Of a stretch of 64,000 bases of DNA, positions 36,723 to 47,584 are shown piece by piece (the first letter of the stretch is position 1; each line of letters starts with the position of its first letter). The stretch is from assembly GCA_036936605.1 (NCBI GenBank), contig JAUPFV010000004.1, positions 122,066,852-122,130,851 on the forward strand. Reading direction: 5' to 3'. The position numbers were made by a program, and so were the translations under genes. Under the pieces are notes generated by a model. The model worked only from the letters and a program-made list of their open reading frames with translations. It made no database searches and was not told the DNA's origin. Source of the stretch: Limnanthes douglasii subsp. nivea. Lineage: Eukaryota > Streptophyta > Magnoliopsida > Brassicales > Limnanthaceae.

Positions 36723-39671
36723 TTAATCATTAGTATGAGAATGGTTTGAGCTTCCTTCAGAAGAATTTGTTTCTTGATCAGAGGCATCCTCATCTTCTTC
36801 TAAGCCAGTCTCTTCGGAGGAGTCAGCTGGTATAGGTTCGACAGCTTCACCAGACGATTTTCTAAAGGAACTAATTTCCAAAATCCTAATAGATTTACTT
36901 TTGGAAATGTTGCACGGAATTCGTGAAGCAGAGTAATTTTTTTTTACTCTTCGGCATTCTTGATAGCAGCAAGAGTATCTAACCCATATTAAGTTTTGGC
37001 GGCCTTTACAATAAGTTTTTTTTGCTCTTCGAATATCGTCTTAAGTGATGATAATTCGTCATTCAACTTCTTCTTTTCCTCCTCATTTTTGTTAAGAGAC
37101 ACTTGAGGAGAGGAGTACTTATTTTGCTCCTCAGAAATATCCAGTGCATGTTTTGCATTGATCTTAGTTAGCTCAGCTTGATGAGAAGTCTTTAGATCAC
37201 TTGTTTCTTGTTCATGAACATCTCTCAAATGACGCATAAGATGGATTGCTTCAGTAATGAACTTTGACCTATCAACTGGGAAACTTTGAAATTGATCATG
37301 TATTTTTCGACCGAAAATTTACCTCATCCATTTCTCTCCTGCAGCATCCTTTTTACCCTGAATTATATCTTTAGCCATAGTCTTGAGTTTATTTAGAGCA
37401 AACATAATTTCTGTGCTCAAGGTTTTTGTTGCTTCCTCAAGATTCAAGAATGGTTGAATAATATCTGGTACCTCTTCAAAATAATCTTCCATAGGTATAA
37501 TAAGAGGATTATGAGAACTATGAGTATTTCTATAAGGCTTAAGAGCAGTTTATAGTGAACTTGGCAAAATAGGTGTGGTAGCTTGATCATCGATTTGTTT
37601 AAGTTTTTCTTGGATCCGTTGACCTTTGGGGTCCATATCATTATACAGATCTTGAAGTTTATCTTCATCAAAATTCTTATTATTGATGAATTTGTCATCT
37701 TATTGGGTTTTTCAGTATAATTTATTTTGTCTCCTCGACATTTGCATTTAAATTCTAGGCAGGGGCATCGACTTTTTCCTTTGAAGTCTTTGTACGATTT
37801 TTTGAGGATATTTTCTTCTTTTTGGAATCAACGGTATTTTTTTCTCTTTAGAGAGGGTTCAGACTTGACTCCTTCTTCAATTGTGGGGAGGTTTGATTTG
37901 CTTACTTTCCTTTTAGGTTGCCTCTGTCTTCTTTGTGTTTTGGATTTCTCAAAGAGTTGCCACCTTCTTTTTCTTTTTAACCTTTTTTGCGGGTATGTGG
38001 CTTTGAGATCGGTTAGGAACTTGGAGTATGAATTTCGCATCAGGTGCTAATAATATTTTCACAACATCATTTGGGTATGGGGGTCAATCAGTTCTTCATC
38101 GGAAACGACAGCTACCAGAGAGATTTTCCATAAATGACTAATGATAAAATTAATGGGCGTAAAAGCATTATGGAATTCGTTTCCGCATGCATTCTCTGCC
38201 CTGACAGATAGTCGAGCAAAAATATCTTCTTACAGGCTTTATACCTCCTCAGAATATCTATATGCAATAAAAAAATATGTAAAAAAAACAATTTGAAATA
38301 TAAAATATCAAAATTAAAAGTTTGATTAACTTATTCTGCTTGTCCAAACAAGGTTGAGTTTTGATGGATTCTCCTCGTAAATTTTTGTGCCATTCCAGAT
38401 ATAAATAAGAATCTTTATTTCTAGAACTTATCAGCTTCGAGGAGTTCATCAATTATTTTGAAATCGTCTCCAAGGGTGAGATAGTAAAATGGTAAGACTG
38501 GATTCTTTGATAGACCTGTAATTACAATGAATTGTTTTATAGAAAGAGGAATATATCCTAGCCTCGAAGCCATAATGACAAACAAAAGTATGAACCATAA
38601 GTTTGAGCTTGCCTGAGTTGGGCATAGGTTTAGGATTTCAAAATACTCCATAACCATGAGGTCTAATGAAAACTGATGTCCCCAGTTGATGATCTCGAGG
38701 TAGATCACTAATTCATTTCCTCCACATGAAAGGGGAGTTTCTCCTGACTCTGGCAGTCAAAGTACTATATTATCTGGTATTCCCCATTGTTTCTTTAGAC
38801 GTCTGAAAAAATATTGACTATAATAGACATATGGCACATTCTTCAACGCCATGATATATTCGGGGATGACTGGTTCTAAGTATACAATTAGAGTGGCAGC
38901 TACATCTTCACGAAGCTCAGTTAGCACTTTTTTTCTTCTCTTTTTTCTCTACTGCCACTTTCTTCGAACCATCATCCTCGGTTTCAGAAGTGGCCGATCT
39001 TTTTATAGCTTTGACATTGGAGTCTGTTTCTGTCTTGTCCTTGGATTCAACTTCTTCTTCAGAAGCTTCATCTCGTAGTTGAGGAGGATTAGAGCTTGAT
39101 GCTAGGTTTTGATGTTGAGTAAGAGTTTGTTGTGACTCAGGGTTAGTCTCGAAAATATCCTTTGGGGTTGAAGAGTATGGTGTAGTATTTTGAGAAGTAT
39201 TCTCGTCTTCGAAGTCTCTCATAGCTACAAATGTTTTTTTGGGAGGATATTTTTAGGAAGGTTGAACCTCTAATCGGAGTCGAGGTGTTTCTTTGCATAA
39301 AATTCAAGGTGGTGCAGTGTTGACAGACGATTGAGTTTTTTTTTATTCTCTGTGGAATGATACGCTTTGTGTTATTTTGTGATTATTTGAGGAGGAACTA
39401 TTGTGGAATCAAAAAGTACCAGAGAAGGATTCTGAGGTGGTGTTCGTGAGGAAGTTTATGATGAGCATGAGTCAAGAACTAGTATGGATGAACTTTGAAA
39501 CCCATAAGGTTTCTAACCAAGTTTGAAGTTACCGTATACAGTGTTTTGAGTTGAAAATTATGGAGAATTTTCTATCACCCATGTTGCACGATACTCAACA
39601 TCCCTTTTGTTAATACACAAGTAATCGTAGAGGCCAAAAACAAGTATTTTAGTAGTTGGTGATTTTTCATA
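36723..39671 (-). pseudogene. B2 antisense ORF, gypsy-type transposon domain protein (decayed)
   Basis: It corresponds to the B1 antisense gene. The start lies near 39671, with YDYLCINKRDVEYRATWVIE just downstream after a one-base loss. An acidic, Ser/Thr-rich part is open at 39222-38917. The conserved domain is at 38708-38421 (MIYLEIINWGHQFSLDLMVM, RLGYIPLSIKQFIVITGL, FYYLTLGDDFKIIDELLE). An AT-rich segment at about 38350-38270 sits where element A has an intron. The C-terminal half is charged and coiled-coil-like (LRDVHEQETSDLKTSHQAEL). It ends in an acidic Ser-rich tail at stop 36725-36723. Many frame breaks. Confidence 0.8.
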
Positions 39672-39837
39672 AACTAAAGTGAAGAAGAACCTTCCAATTA
39701 GTTTTTGAAAGGATGAAGATGAATCGGGAAAGTGAAATTCTCCAACAAAAGTAAAAATAAAAAGGGGTTGCAAGTTGTTTTCTTTCACTTTCTAAAATTG
39801 GAATGAGAAATGAAAATAACTAACGAGGAATTATTTA

Positions 39838-40961
39838 GGAAATGCCACACTAAGTACCTTCTCAAGGAACTTATTATCATCTAGTACCCGAACTTTCTTT
39901 TATGCCTACTAAATACCTATCTCAACAAACTAATTCTTTTTTAATACCCAGCTAATATTTTCATTCCTCAAATACCCTCAACATTTGGGTCAGTATATTT
40001 TCGAACCAAAATTCAAATTTTGAATTCTTAATAGTACAACCTAGTCTGCTATTTTTAAAAGTTGTCATGAACCTATATATTACCTAAAGAAACCATTTTG
40101 AAACAATCTCCTTGAAAAAACTGGTTCACAAAATCAGAAAACAGGTAATATACGAATATTGCTATAGACTTTTTTGTTTTAACCCGATTCGAAGCTTTTA
40201 TCTGTATTTCTTCTTGGCAGCTGAGTTTTGTATTTTTTTTCCACGAGTAGAAGCTTTTATCAAACATTTGTCTTTAAGTTTATCGGTTCCTGTGATTTTG
40301 GAGCTGGGTTTTGTTGTTTTGTTTTCAACCAGTAGAAGCTTTGGTTAGTTCCTGGGTATTTAAGCTGAGTTTTGTTAGTTTTTTTAAAGATTTCAACTTT
40401 ATTCTGTTTATATTAAAGTCTCCCTTAGTTTTTGTCTAGCTGAAAATAGGTTTTTTTAAGTTTTGTCATAGTAGAGCTTAATCCAGGTTCTGCAATGGCG
40501 TTTTGTTCTTACATGTTGTTAGGTTGAAGACGATACCTGTATTTGATGTTTGCATGTTACGTTATTTTCAGTCTCGCGATGTAATCTTTAGTTTGTGTTA
40601 CGCGAGTTGAAGTGTCTAGCAATCCACGTCTCGCACCACCGTTTAATTTTTTTCTGTTATTTTAAATATGAAGTAATATAGGTTTGCACCCAAACTCTTT
40701 GAAGGAAACACGAGTTAATTGAGTTTCATACTAACGCGAGTAACCGGATGAGGTAAGTCACATATATCTCGCGACATTGCGAGGGTATTATATTTTTTTA
40801 TTTAACGCAATGCACACGTGTCTGAATCACGCAAGTTACGGGAGTTTTCCCTTAACGCGAGTCAGTCAAGCATTTAACATTCTATCTCGCGCTTAGCCTG
40901 ACTCGATTTATGGCAGCTCCCTCACCTAGCCTAATTCTGTTTATCATTTACAGCGTACTAG
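39838..40961 (+). other. MULE left end and region upstream of the transposase
   Basis: No coding stretch is recognisable. The left ~120 bp are rich in TAGTACC/TAAATACC-like strings. From about 40590 the CGCGAG core and related strings (ACGCGAGTTG, AACGCGAGTAACC, AACGCGAGTCAG) appear repeatedly without a regular period. It probably carries the element end and the transposase promoter. Confidence 0.5.
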
Positions 40962-43414
40962 ATGTCTAAGCAAAAAGTTTGTATTTTCAAATATTTGAAG
41001 TAGACCTCAATCGTTTCTTTGAGCGCGTTTGAAAACTTTGAAGCTCTTGAAAAATATATTGAAGGTAGATGGGATGATCTGGTTAAGGGTTGCTACACTA
41101 TTACCTACTCATGTGGTGGTCAAAATTACTGTTTGTTTAATAACGAGACTGATTTCATTGGTTTAACTGTTTATCTCGATGTGGAGCGTCTGAAAAGCGT
41201 TAGCTTCTTGATAGAGCAACGAGTAGTTGAAATAGATGCGCATGACATTGGTAACAGCCTACCGTAAGCTTTGTAGAACCATATGATGATCATTTATTAA
41301 GTGGGGAGAGTACTAATGGTTTAATATGTTCGCAACATAAAAAAAGACATGTCTCCACTAGGGGTTGGGTTTCTACTATCACAAGAGTTGGTCAGACATT
41401 CGCTGATGGTGCCTCCGGTGTAAGGTTATCTTTATGCGGATATATTTTAGAGCTTGGTTTTGCTTTCAAGTATATGCATAATACATCCACTAAGATCACT
41501 GCTTACGATGTCAACAAAGAGTCAGCTTGTAAATGGCGACTGTATGCATCAATAGATTCTAGCACTGGTTTGATGATGATCAAGCGCTTTGTCAACACCC
41601 ATACATGTAGCCCATTATTTTCCAAGAAAAAAAGTAGGCATTTGACGTCTGATTTAATCGCGGATGAAATACATGAATCAGTTAGGACAAGTCATTCTTT
41701 ACCAGCAAAAACTATTCAGTGTTCTCTCAAACAAGACTATGGTTTAGATATTTCCTACCGTTTATCGTGGAATGCTTTAGAGAAGGCGAGGAGGGAAGTT
41801 TTTGGAAACATTAATACTTCGTTTGGGTTGCTCAATGCTTATTTTAGAAGATTAAAAAGTCGAGATATTACTACCGATTGTCATTTAGAGGTTGGTTTTG
41901 GGAATGTCTTTAGGAGGTTCTTTGTGGCCTTCGGATCATGCATTCAAGACTTTCACTCATGTCGACCATTGCTGTATGTGGACGGTACCCATTTAAACGG
42001 CAAGCATGGTGGTATTTTGCTGTCTGCAGTGGCAAAGGATGACAATTACAATGTGTTTTAAACCTTCGTGTAAATGTAAATCTATATGCGTGTTAATAAG
42101 ATAGAATAATGCGTATCGCACCAATCCGATGATAAGCTTACCTGTAACGCGAGTTGGTATATAGCCAATGTCTATGATTTGTGCATAGTCGACTTGGCCA
42201 TCCTTAGCAATCGCACGATGCCTCCTTTGTTTATAGTTATACATCGCGCGATACAGTACATGATTATATGTACTACCGCGCAAGATAGGTGTTGCCATCA
42301 TAACAATCGTTCCTTAATGGATTCATATATCCTTATATTATGGACTTCTCAAACCTATTTTCATATTGCAGGTATTTTTCCAGTTGCTTTTGGTATTTTC
42401 GGTGGTGAAGATTCCGATAACTGGATGTGGTTTATAGAATGTCTTAAACCTTATTTGTTAAACTGTCAAATCACTTTTATTTCCGACAGACATTCTGGTA
42501 TTATTAATGTTGTTTCCGTTGTTTATCCAAACTATTTTCATGTTTGCTGTATATATCATCTGTTTAATAATTTGAAGACAGCTCTTGACTGCACTAACCG
42601 CGAGTTTAAGAAGAATATGTTGAAGCAATTCAAAAGTTGTGCTTACGCTCCCACAGTTGAACTTTTTAATGAGAGAATTTCCAAGTTTTTAAGTAGAGGT
42701 GGTAAAAAGATTAAGGCTTTCATAGAGAATTTAAATCCCGAAAAGTACGTCCAACCATTCGTCATTGGCAAACGTTACGGGGCAATGGCATCATTTGCTG
42801 CTGAATCCTTTAACAATCAGATTAAAAGGTTTTGCAATCTACCAATTGTTGAAATGATAGACAAGATTAGAGTTATGCTAATGACTAAGATTGCTAGACG
42901 TTATTCAGAAGGGCTAAGCTGGAAAATTTATTTATGCCCCGAATATGAGAAGTAGTTTAAGGAGAATGTTCTAATCGGTCAAACCTGGGTGGTATCTAAG
43001 TCTTCTGCAGGTTCATTCGAAGTTTATTCTGAACCAGTTATGGTTGTCAACATACTTGATTTTAAGTGTTCATGTGGTTCATGGCAGCAAGATTGTTTTC
43101 CATGTGCTCACTCATTGGATGTAATAACATCCGTTAACGAAGATCCTATGACGTTGGTAGAACCATTCTACACTGTAAGTAATTATAGATCCGCCTATTC
43201 GTTTAGCTTACCTGCAATAACCGACTATGGTGAAAGTTCATCATCTAACGAATCTGAATGACCTGTTGTTCTACCTCCTAACGTAAAAGGGCGAGCTGGA
43301 AGGCCAAGGAAGAAGAGGATTCCATCTAGAGGAGAAGTATCATCTACCCACTTGCGTTGTGGTCGTTGCTTTAAATTTGGACACAATCGAAGGACATGTG
43401 ATAACACACTATGA
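40962..43414 (+). pseudogene. MULE transposase (MURA-type), decayed
   Basis: ATG 40962 starts the reading (SKQKVCIFKYLK), interrupted by TAG at 41001. After a one-base loss near 41265 the frame continues (VEPYDDHLLSGESTNGL). The MuDR DNA-binding region is at about 41440-41620 (FKYMHNTSTKITAYDV, CKWRLYAS). The MULE catalytic core has a first Asp in LLYVDGTHLNGKHGG (near 41970) and a second in FISDRHSGI (near 42480). A SWIM zinc finger (CSCGSWQQDCFPCAHSLD) lies at 43066-43120. A zinc knuckle (CGRCFKFGHNRRTC) precedes the stop at 43412-43414. The core is split by 42053-42371, and stops at 42953 and 43259 also break it. It cannot make a full-length transposase as it stands. Confidence 0.92.
42053..42371 (+). 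other. Interruption in the transposase core: intron or insertion
   Basis: The reading breaks after DDNYNVF near 42060 and resumes as GIFPVAFGIF right after TTGCAG (ending 42371). A GT lies at 42053 and a typical acceptor at 42370-42371, but the phases on the two sides do not match a simple intron. The segment contains AACGCGAGTTGG, the core string of the MULE arrays. Related MULE transposases would need alignment to decide between intron and insertion. Confidence 0.5.
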
Positions 43415-43544
43415 GCCCCCCGTCCTAATCTTATTTTGTTTTCATCTGTTTTATTTAGTATGTATTAACTTGATTCCACTTGTTCTATATCTTTCTCGCT
43501 TCCCGTCCTAATCTTATTTTGTTTTCATCTGTTTTCATCTGATA

Positions 43545-44335
43545 CGCTTGATTAGTTGAACTTGCCTAAATCACGCTAGATGTTCTTGTAATATGACGTT
43601 AGATGAGTTGAACTTTCTTACCTAATGTGAGATGTGTGTGAAATATGATGCTAGATTAGATGAAATTGCCCAACTCATGCGAGATGCTTGTGTAATATGA
43701 AGCTAGATGAGTTGAACTTGTCCAAACACGCTAGATTTACGTAACTACGATGTAGATATGTTGAGCTTGCTACCATAACGCGAGATGTAAGTGTAATATG
43801 ACGCTAGACGAGTTGCACTTGCTTCACTCACGCGAGATATGCGTGTAATATGACGCTAGATAAGTTAAGCTTATCCAACTCACGCGAGATGTGCGTATAA
43901 TATGACGCTAGATAACTTAAGCTTATCCAACTCACGCGAGATGTGCGTGTAATATGATGTTAGATGAGTTGAACTAGCCCAACTAATGCAAGATTCTCGT
44001 ATAATATGAAACTAGATGAGTTGAACTTGTCCAAACACGCTAGATTTACGTGTACTACGATGTAGATGTGTTGCGCTTGCCATCATAACGCGAGATGTAA
44101 GTGTAATATGATGCTAGATGAGTTTCACTTGCTTAACTCACGCAAGATATGCGTGTTATATGACGCTAGATGAGTTAAACTTGTCCAACTCACGCGAGAT
44201 GCTCGTGTAATATGAAGCTAGGTGAGTTGAAATTTTTAACAGTACGCGCGATGTTTGTGTAATATGACGCTAGTTAAGTTGGCCTTGCCTAAATCACGTG
44301 AGATGTTCATGTACTATGACGCGCCCTAAGTTGTA
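43545..44335. repeat. Array 1 of ~52-bp MULE repeats (about 15 units)
   Basis: Each unit has the order ACGCGAGATGT, then GTGTAATATGACGCTAGATG, then AGTTGAACTTGCC. I count about 15 units. A variant pair (CACGCTAGATTTACG followed by TACGATGTAGATGTG) recurs about six units apart, so there is a higher-order period of roughly 310 bp. It lies between the transposase and the acidic protein gene. Confidence 0.92.
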
Positions 44336-44354
44336 ATACAACTAGGCATCCCTC

Positions 44355-44518
44355 TGATCATAAATTGTGTGATTAACATTAGTGTGTCAATGCCACGCGC
44401 GAGTCATTAAGGAGATATAATGCGTGACAAGTAAAATTCCTATTCATCTCTATTGTATTATGTCTATTAACTACCTATTGTCATATAGACTATAAAACTA
44501 TTGCAGCCAGACCATCGA
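44355..44518. repeat. ~165-bp direct duplication, copy 1
   Basis: The stretch starting ATCATAAATTGTGTGATTAA, through CATCTCTATTGTATTATG and AAACTATTGCAGCCAGACCA, matches 44627-44795 with moderate divergence. Confidence 0.8.
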
Positions 44519-44626
44519 CTCGCGTTCATTTCTCGTAACCGGAGTCTAATTGAAGTGTATCATAACACGCGATGTTAAATAACTATAGCGCGCGATATGG
44601 TGCTACCATTCTAACAAGTCATCCTA

Positions 44627-44795
44627 GAGATCATGCATCGTGTGATTAAAATTAGTTTGACCATTCCTCTGCGCGAGTCAGTAAGGATATATAACGCGTG
44701 ACAAGTTGATTTACTATACATCTCTATTGTATTCCGACTTTCAATTAGAGGCTGTCACATACACTATCAAACTATTGCAATCAGACCATCAAATG
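44627..44795. repeat. ~165-bp direct duplication, copy 2
   Basis: The counterpart of 44355-44518: ATCATGCATCGTGTGATTAA, CATCTCTATTGTATTCCG, AAACTATTGCAATCAGACCA. Both copies lie between array 1 and the acidic gene. Confidence 0.8.
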
Positions 44796-44969
44796 CATTC
44801 ATAATTTTAACATTTCAAAAAGAAGGAAGACGAACTTAATACATATCAATAACAAAGGGCCTACGCATGCCCAGATACTAAACCCTAATAAAAAAACAAC
44901 CAAATGTTATAGGGTTTCACAATAAAATTTTAAAAAACTACTACACTTTGAAATAACCACAAACAGTTT

Positions 44970-45407
44970 TTAATAATCCGAAGAGTTACCCTCCTCTTCA
45001 GTGTCCTCATCATCCTCAGATTCCTCGACACACTCTTCATCCTCCTCCTTTTCATCCTCTTCCTGTTCCTCGTCGTCGGTTTCCTCGCCCCAGTAAGAAT
45101 CGTCCGATGAGTCCTTCGAAGACTTCCTAGGAGTTATCTTCCTTATGGTCGTCTTCGTCTTCTTCTTCTTCAGTTGCTTTCGTCGTTTAGGATTCCAGTC
45201 GTAGTCGGAATCCTCGTCCGGCCATGACAGAGAGTATTTAGAGTCATACTCAGTCGTAGGTGAAAGTGAGGGAGCGAAAGCATCTGACTCTCCGTCGGAA
45301 GAGTACTCTGTGGTAGTCTCGCGCTTGTAGTCTGAGTACCTCGAACTCACGTCGGAAAATGCACCATCGGAACCTTTGTTGTCGTAGGAGTCGTCTGAAC
45401 CTCTCAT
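44970..45407 (-). CDS. Small acidic Ser/Asp/Glu-rich protein, intact
   Basis: An uninterrupted 145-codon gene starts at ATG 45407 in a good plant context (ACCACCATGAG). A longer reading exists upstream but has only a GTG start and overlaps a TATA box (45505-45494). The N-terminal half is Ser/Asp/Tyr-rich. The centre has a basic cluster (NPKRRKQLKKKKTKTTIRK) that could act in nuclear targeting or nucleic-acid binding. The C-terminal third is almost all Glu and Asp (TDDEEQEEDEKEEDEE). It ends NSSDY, stop at 44972-44970. I recognise no family. It sits between two repeat arrays inside the MULE and is the only MULE gene here without a break. A histone-binding or chromatin role would fit the composition but is a guess. 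Confidence 0.75.
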   Translation of the reverse strand: MRGSDDSYDNKGSDGAFSDVSSRYSDYKRETTTEYSSDGESDAFAPSLSPTTEYDSKYSLSWPDEDSDYDWNPKRRKQLKKKKTKTTIRKITPRKSSKDSSDDSYWGEETDDEEQEEDEKEEDEECVEESEDDEDTEEEGNSSDY

Positions 45408-45493
45408 GGTGGTGTTTTGCTTTTCTAAAGAATACCAAAAGTTTTTAGAAGTGTAATAGTCTGACGGATAACCATGCAAGCAAACGCGAGACA

Positions 45494-45505
45494 CCTATTT
45501 ATATA
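45494..45505 (-). promoter_or_regulatory. TATA box of the acidic protein gene
   Basis: On the minus strand TATATAAATAGG lies about 88 bp upstream of ATG 45407, a typical plant spacing. The string CTCGCGTTTG, with the CGCGAG core, follows directly downstream. Confidence 0.7.
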
Positions 45506-45969
45506 ATTTCGAAAACAAGGACTACCCTAGTGAGCAATTAATGCACATGTAAAGAGTACTTTAGCTACCCATGTCATATCGTGCATTAATAAACCCAATG
45601 CAATTAGTGAAAAGACAACCCATTGTCTTTTCACTAGCCACTAATTATGACGTGATTTAATTTTGAATCACGATAACCAATGCGTACTACTACCATCTTA
45701 TTTGACATCTCTCGTCTTATTGATTAATTATAATTAAATTTTTTGTTTAGTTTATTATTAGTAAATGTTTGATTAATTAAATTATATATAGTTAAGTACA
45801 TTATAAACAAATGAATAATGTACCTTGGTTAACTGAATAATGTTTGATTAATTAACTGAATAATGTACCTTGGTCCAGTTTATTAGTTAAATTATATACA
45901 TAAATGTGTCCATTACCCCGCTGGTTGCGTTCTATAAGTTGTGAACCCACAAGTAACCCCCAAGTAATT

Positions 45970-46740
45970 TCACGCGAGATGTTCAATTAATGTGACACTA
46001 GATGTATTAACCTTGTTCCTAGCACGCGAGATGTTCGTGTCCTATAACGCTAGATGGATGAAACTGGACAATAACGCGTGTGATGAGGTTAAACCCTAAC
46101 GTGAGTTGAACTAAACAGGATACAATAATTGGAGACGTGGATTTAGTATAGCGATTCATGATATAAACTGCACCCTATCACGCGCGATATGTAGTTCCTG
46201 TCACGCTATTTGTATTAAGTTTACTCCTATAACGCGAGGTATGGATGTTGTCTCACGGTAGTTGTGTTAAACTGGACCATTTCAAGCGAGATGTTCATAT
46301 AATATGACGCTAGATGAGCTGAACTTGCATAACTCACGCGAGAGGTTCGCGTAATATGACGCTAGATGAGTTGAACTCGCCCACTTCACGCGAGATGCTT
46401 GAGTAATATGACGCTAGATGCGTCGAACTTGACCACAGCAAGCGAGATAAGTTTAATATGACGCTAGATGAGTTGAACTTGTCTAACGCACGCTAGATTT
46501 ACGTGTACTTACATGCTAGATCAGTTGAACTTGCCAACGTACGCGAGATGTAATTGGCATGAAAGTTGGTGAGTTGCACTATCCTAAAGCACGCGAGATA
46601 TTTGTGTACTATGAAGCTAGATTAGTTGCACTTGCCAACATCACGCGAGATGTGCATGTAATATGAAGCTAGTTGAGTTGGACTTGCCTAAATTACGCGA
46701 GATGTTCTTGTACTACGATGCGCAAGACTGGCATTGTTCG
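45970..46740. repeat. Array 2 of ~52-bp MULE repeats (about 14 units)
   Basis: The same unit as array 1 (CACGCGAGATGTTC, TAATATGACGCTAGATG, AGTTGAACTTGCC), with more diverged copies at its left edge (45970-46270). It fills the space between the acidic gene promoter and the short unknown gene. Confidence 0.9.
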
Positions 46741-46917
46741 TAATGTCGCGTTAAAATCTAGGCAATCATTAGGTAACCATTTCAAGAAAATTACACTAAA
46801 AATAAAGTCATACATTTTTTTTCATTACTAAATTTATTCCATTACATCCAATTTAAAGACTACTTTCTTTTTTGAATGAAGTTACATTTTAAAAGTCATC
46901 AAAATGAAAGCCTTAAT

Positions 46918-47300
46918 TCAACAACCACGAATATCATCAACCGGTGAATAATTGGCAATAACATCTTCTCTCTCTACAATCGATTCATTTAGGTACACAA
47001 TCATATCTCTTGATATCCAATCATTAAGTTCCCACTCCCATAAGTTTGTTGCATCTAAGCGCAAAGCTAGACAAAGATCAGAAACACGTATCAAGGGTTC
47101 GGATTTTAGTTATTTGTACCTCAAAGCGACTTCTTCTCGGGTGCGAACGTGGGGGCCGACAAATCCAAGCCTCCCATAGTCAAAGTACATCCTATATAAT
47201 ACAGATCGAAAAAAATGTCGCCCGTTTCATCCGAATTTGTTGTCTTCACGTACTTCACGGCTTGAAGCAAGTGTTGGTCTTCATCGACTCACCAACTCAT
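46918..47300 (-). pseudogene. Short unknown MULE gene (decayed)
   Basis: From ATG 47300 the minus strand reads a plausible protein: VDEDQHLLQAVKYVKTTNSD, then FFDLYYIGCTLTMGG, then LSAPTFAPEKKSL. After a frame change it continues as SEPLIRVSDLCLALRLDATN, then LWEWELNDWISRDM, then VIANYSPVDDIRGC and stop 46920-46918. A stop follows the third codon, another lies near 47125, and a one-base shift or small intron separates the halves. A TATA box at 47372-47363 stands 63 bp upstream. I recognise no family. Its place between arrays 2 and 3 marks it as part of the MULE gene set. Confidence 0.55.
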
Positions 47301-47358
47301 ACTGATTTTGTATTTGGAGTGTGTTAATTTTTTTAATGTATAGTATATGTTGTTTTTT

Positions 47359-47579
47359 GGAGGTTTATATAAGGGCGAAAAAGTTGGTGGGTAACTAGAC
47401 GGGTAATATTTTAGTAGGTCTAGGTTTTGGCGGTACATTATCAATCACTAAATAATTTTTAGCGGGAGTTGAAGAGATAGTGTATCACGCAAGATAATGA
47501 TTAAACGGTGATTTGTTACAAAGTTAACACGCATGATCCACCTAGAAGGAAAACACACTTATCATGCATGCTAGGGTAC
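47359..47579 (-). repeat. ~220-bp duplicated promoter block, copy 1 (with TATA box)
   Basis: This block matches 48314-48532 with few differences. It contains, on the minus strand, TTATATAAAC (47372-47363) upstream of the short gene at 47300. The other copy has the same TATA string but faces array 3 instead of a gene. Confidence 0.85.
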
Positions 47580-47584
47580 CTCAC

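Larger units (their letters stand above)
30229..39837 (+). mobile_element. Ty3/Gypsy Tat-lineage retrotransposon B2, interrupted by the MULE
   Basis: A B-family LTR at 30229-30514 is followed by primer-binding site, gag, protease, complete reverse transcriptase, dual RNase H, integrase and the antisense gene. It has no 3' LTR in the window. Similarity to B1 runs to about 39837, in the segment that carries the antisense TATA box in B1, and is then replaced by MULE end-like sequence. The remainder is expected beyond the MULE, outside the window. It is inserted in LINE-3 ORF2. Confidence 0.88.

Noticed and set aside
41993..42301. Minus-strand frame of 102 codons across the transposase interruption
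   Set aside because: It overlaps the transposase exon in antisense and shows no recognisable motif, so it is probably chance.
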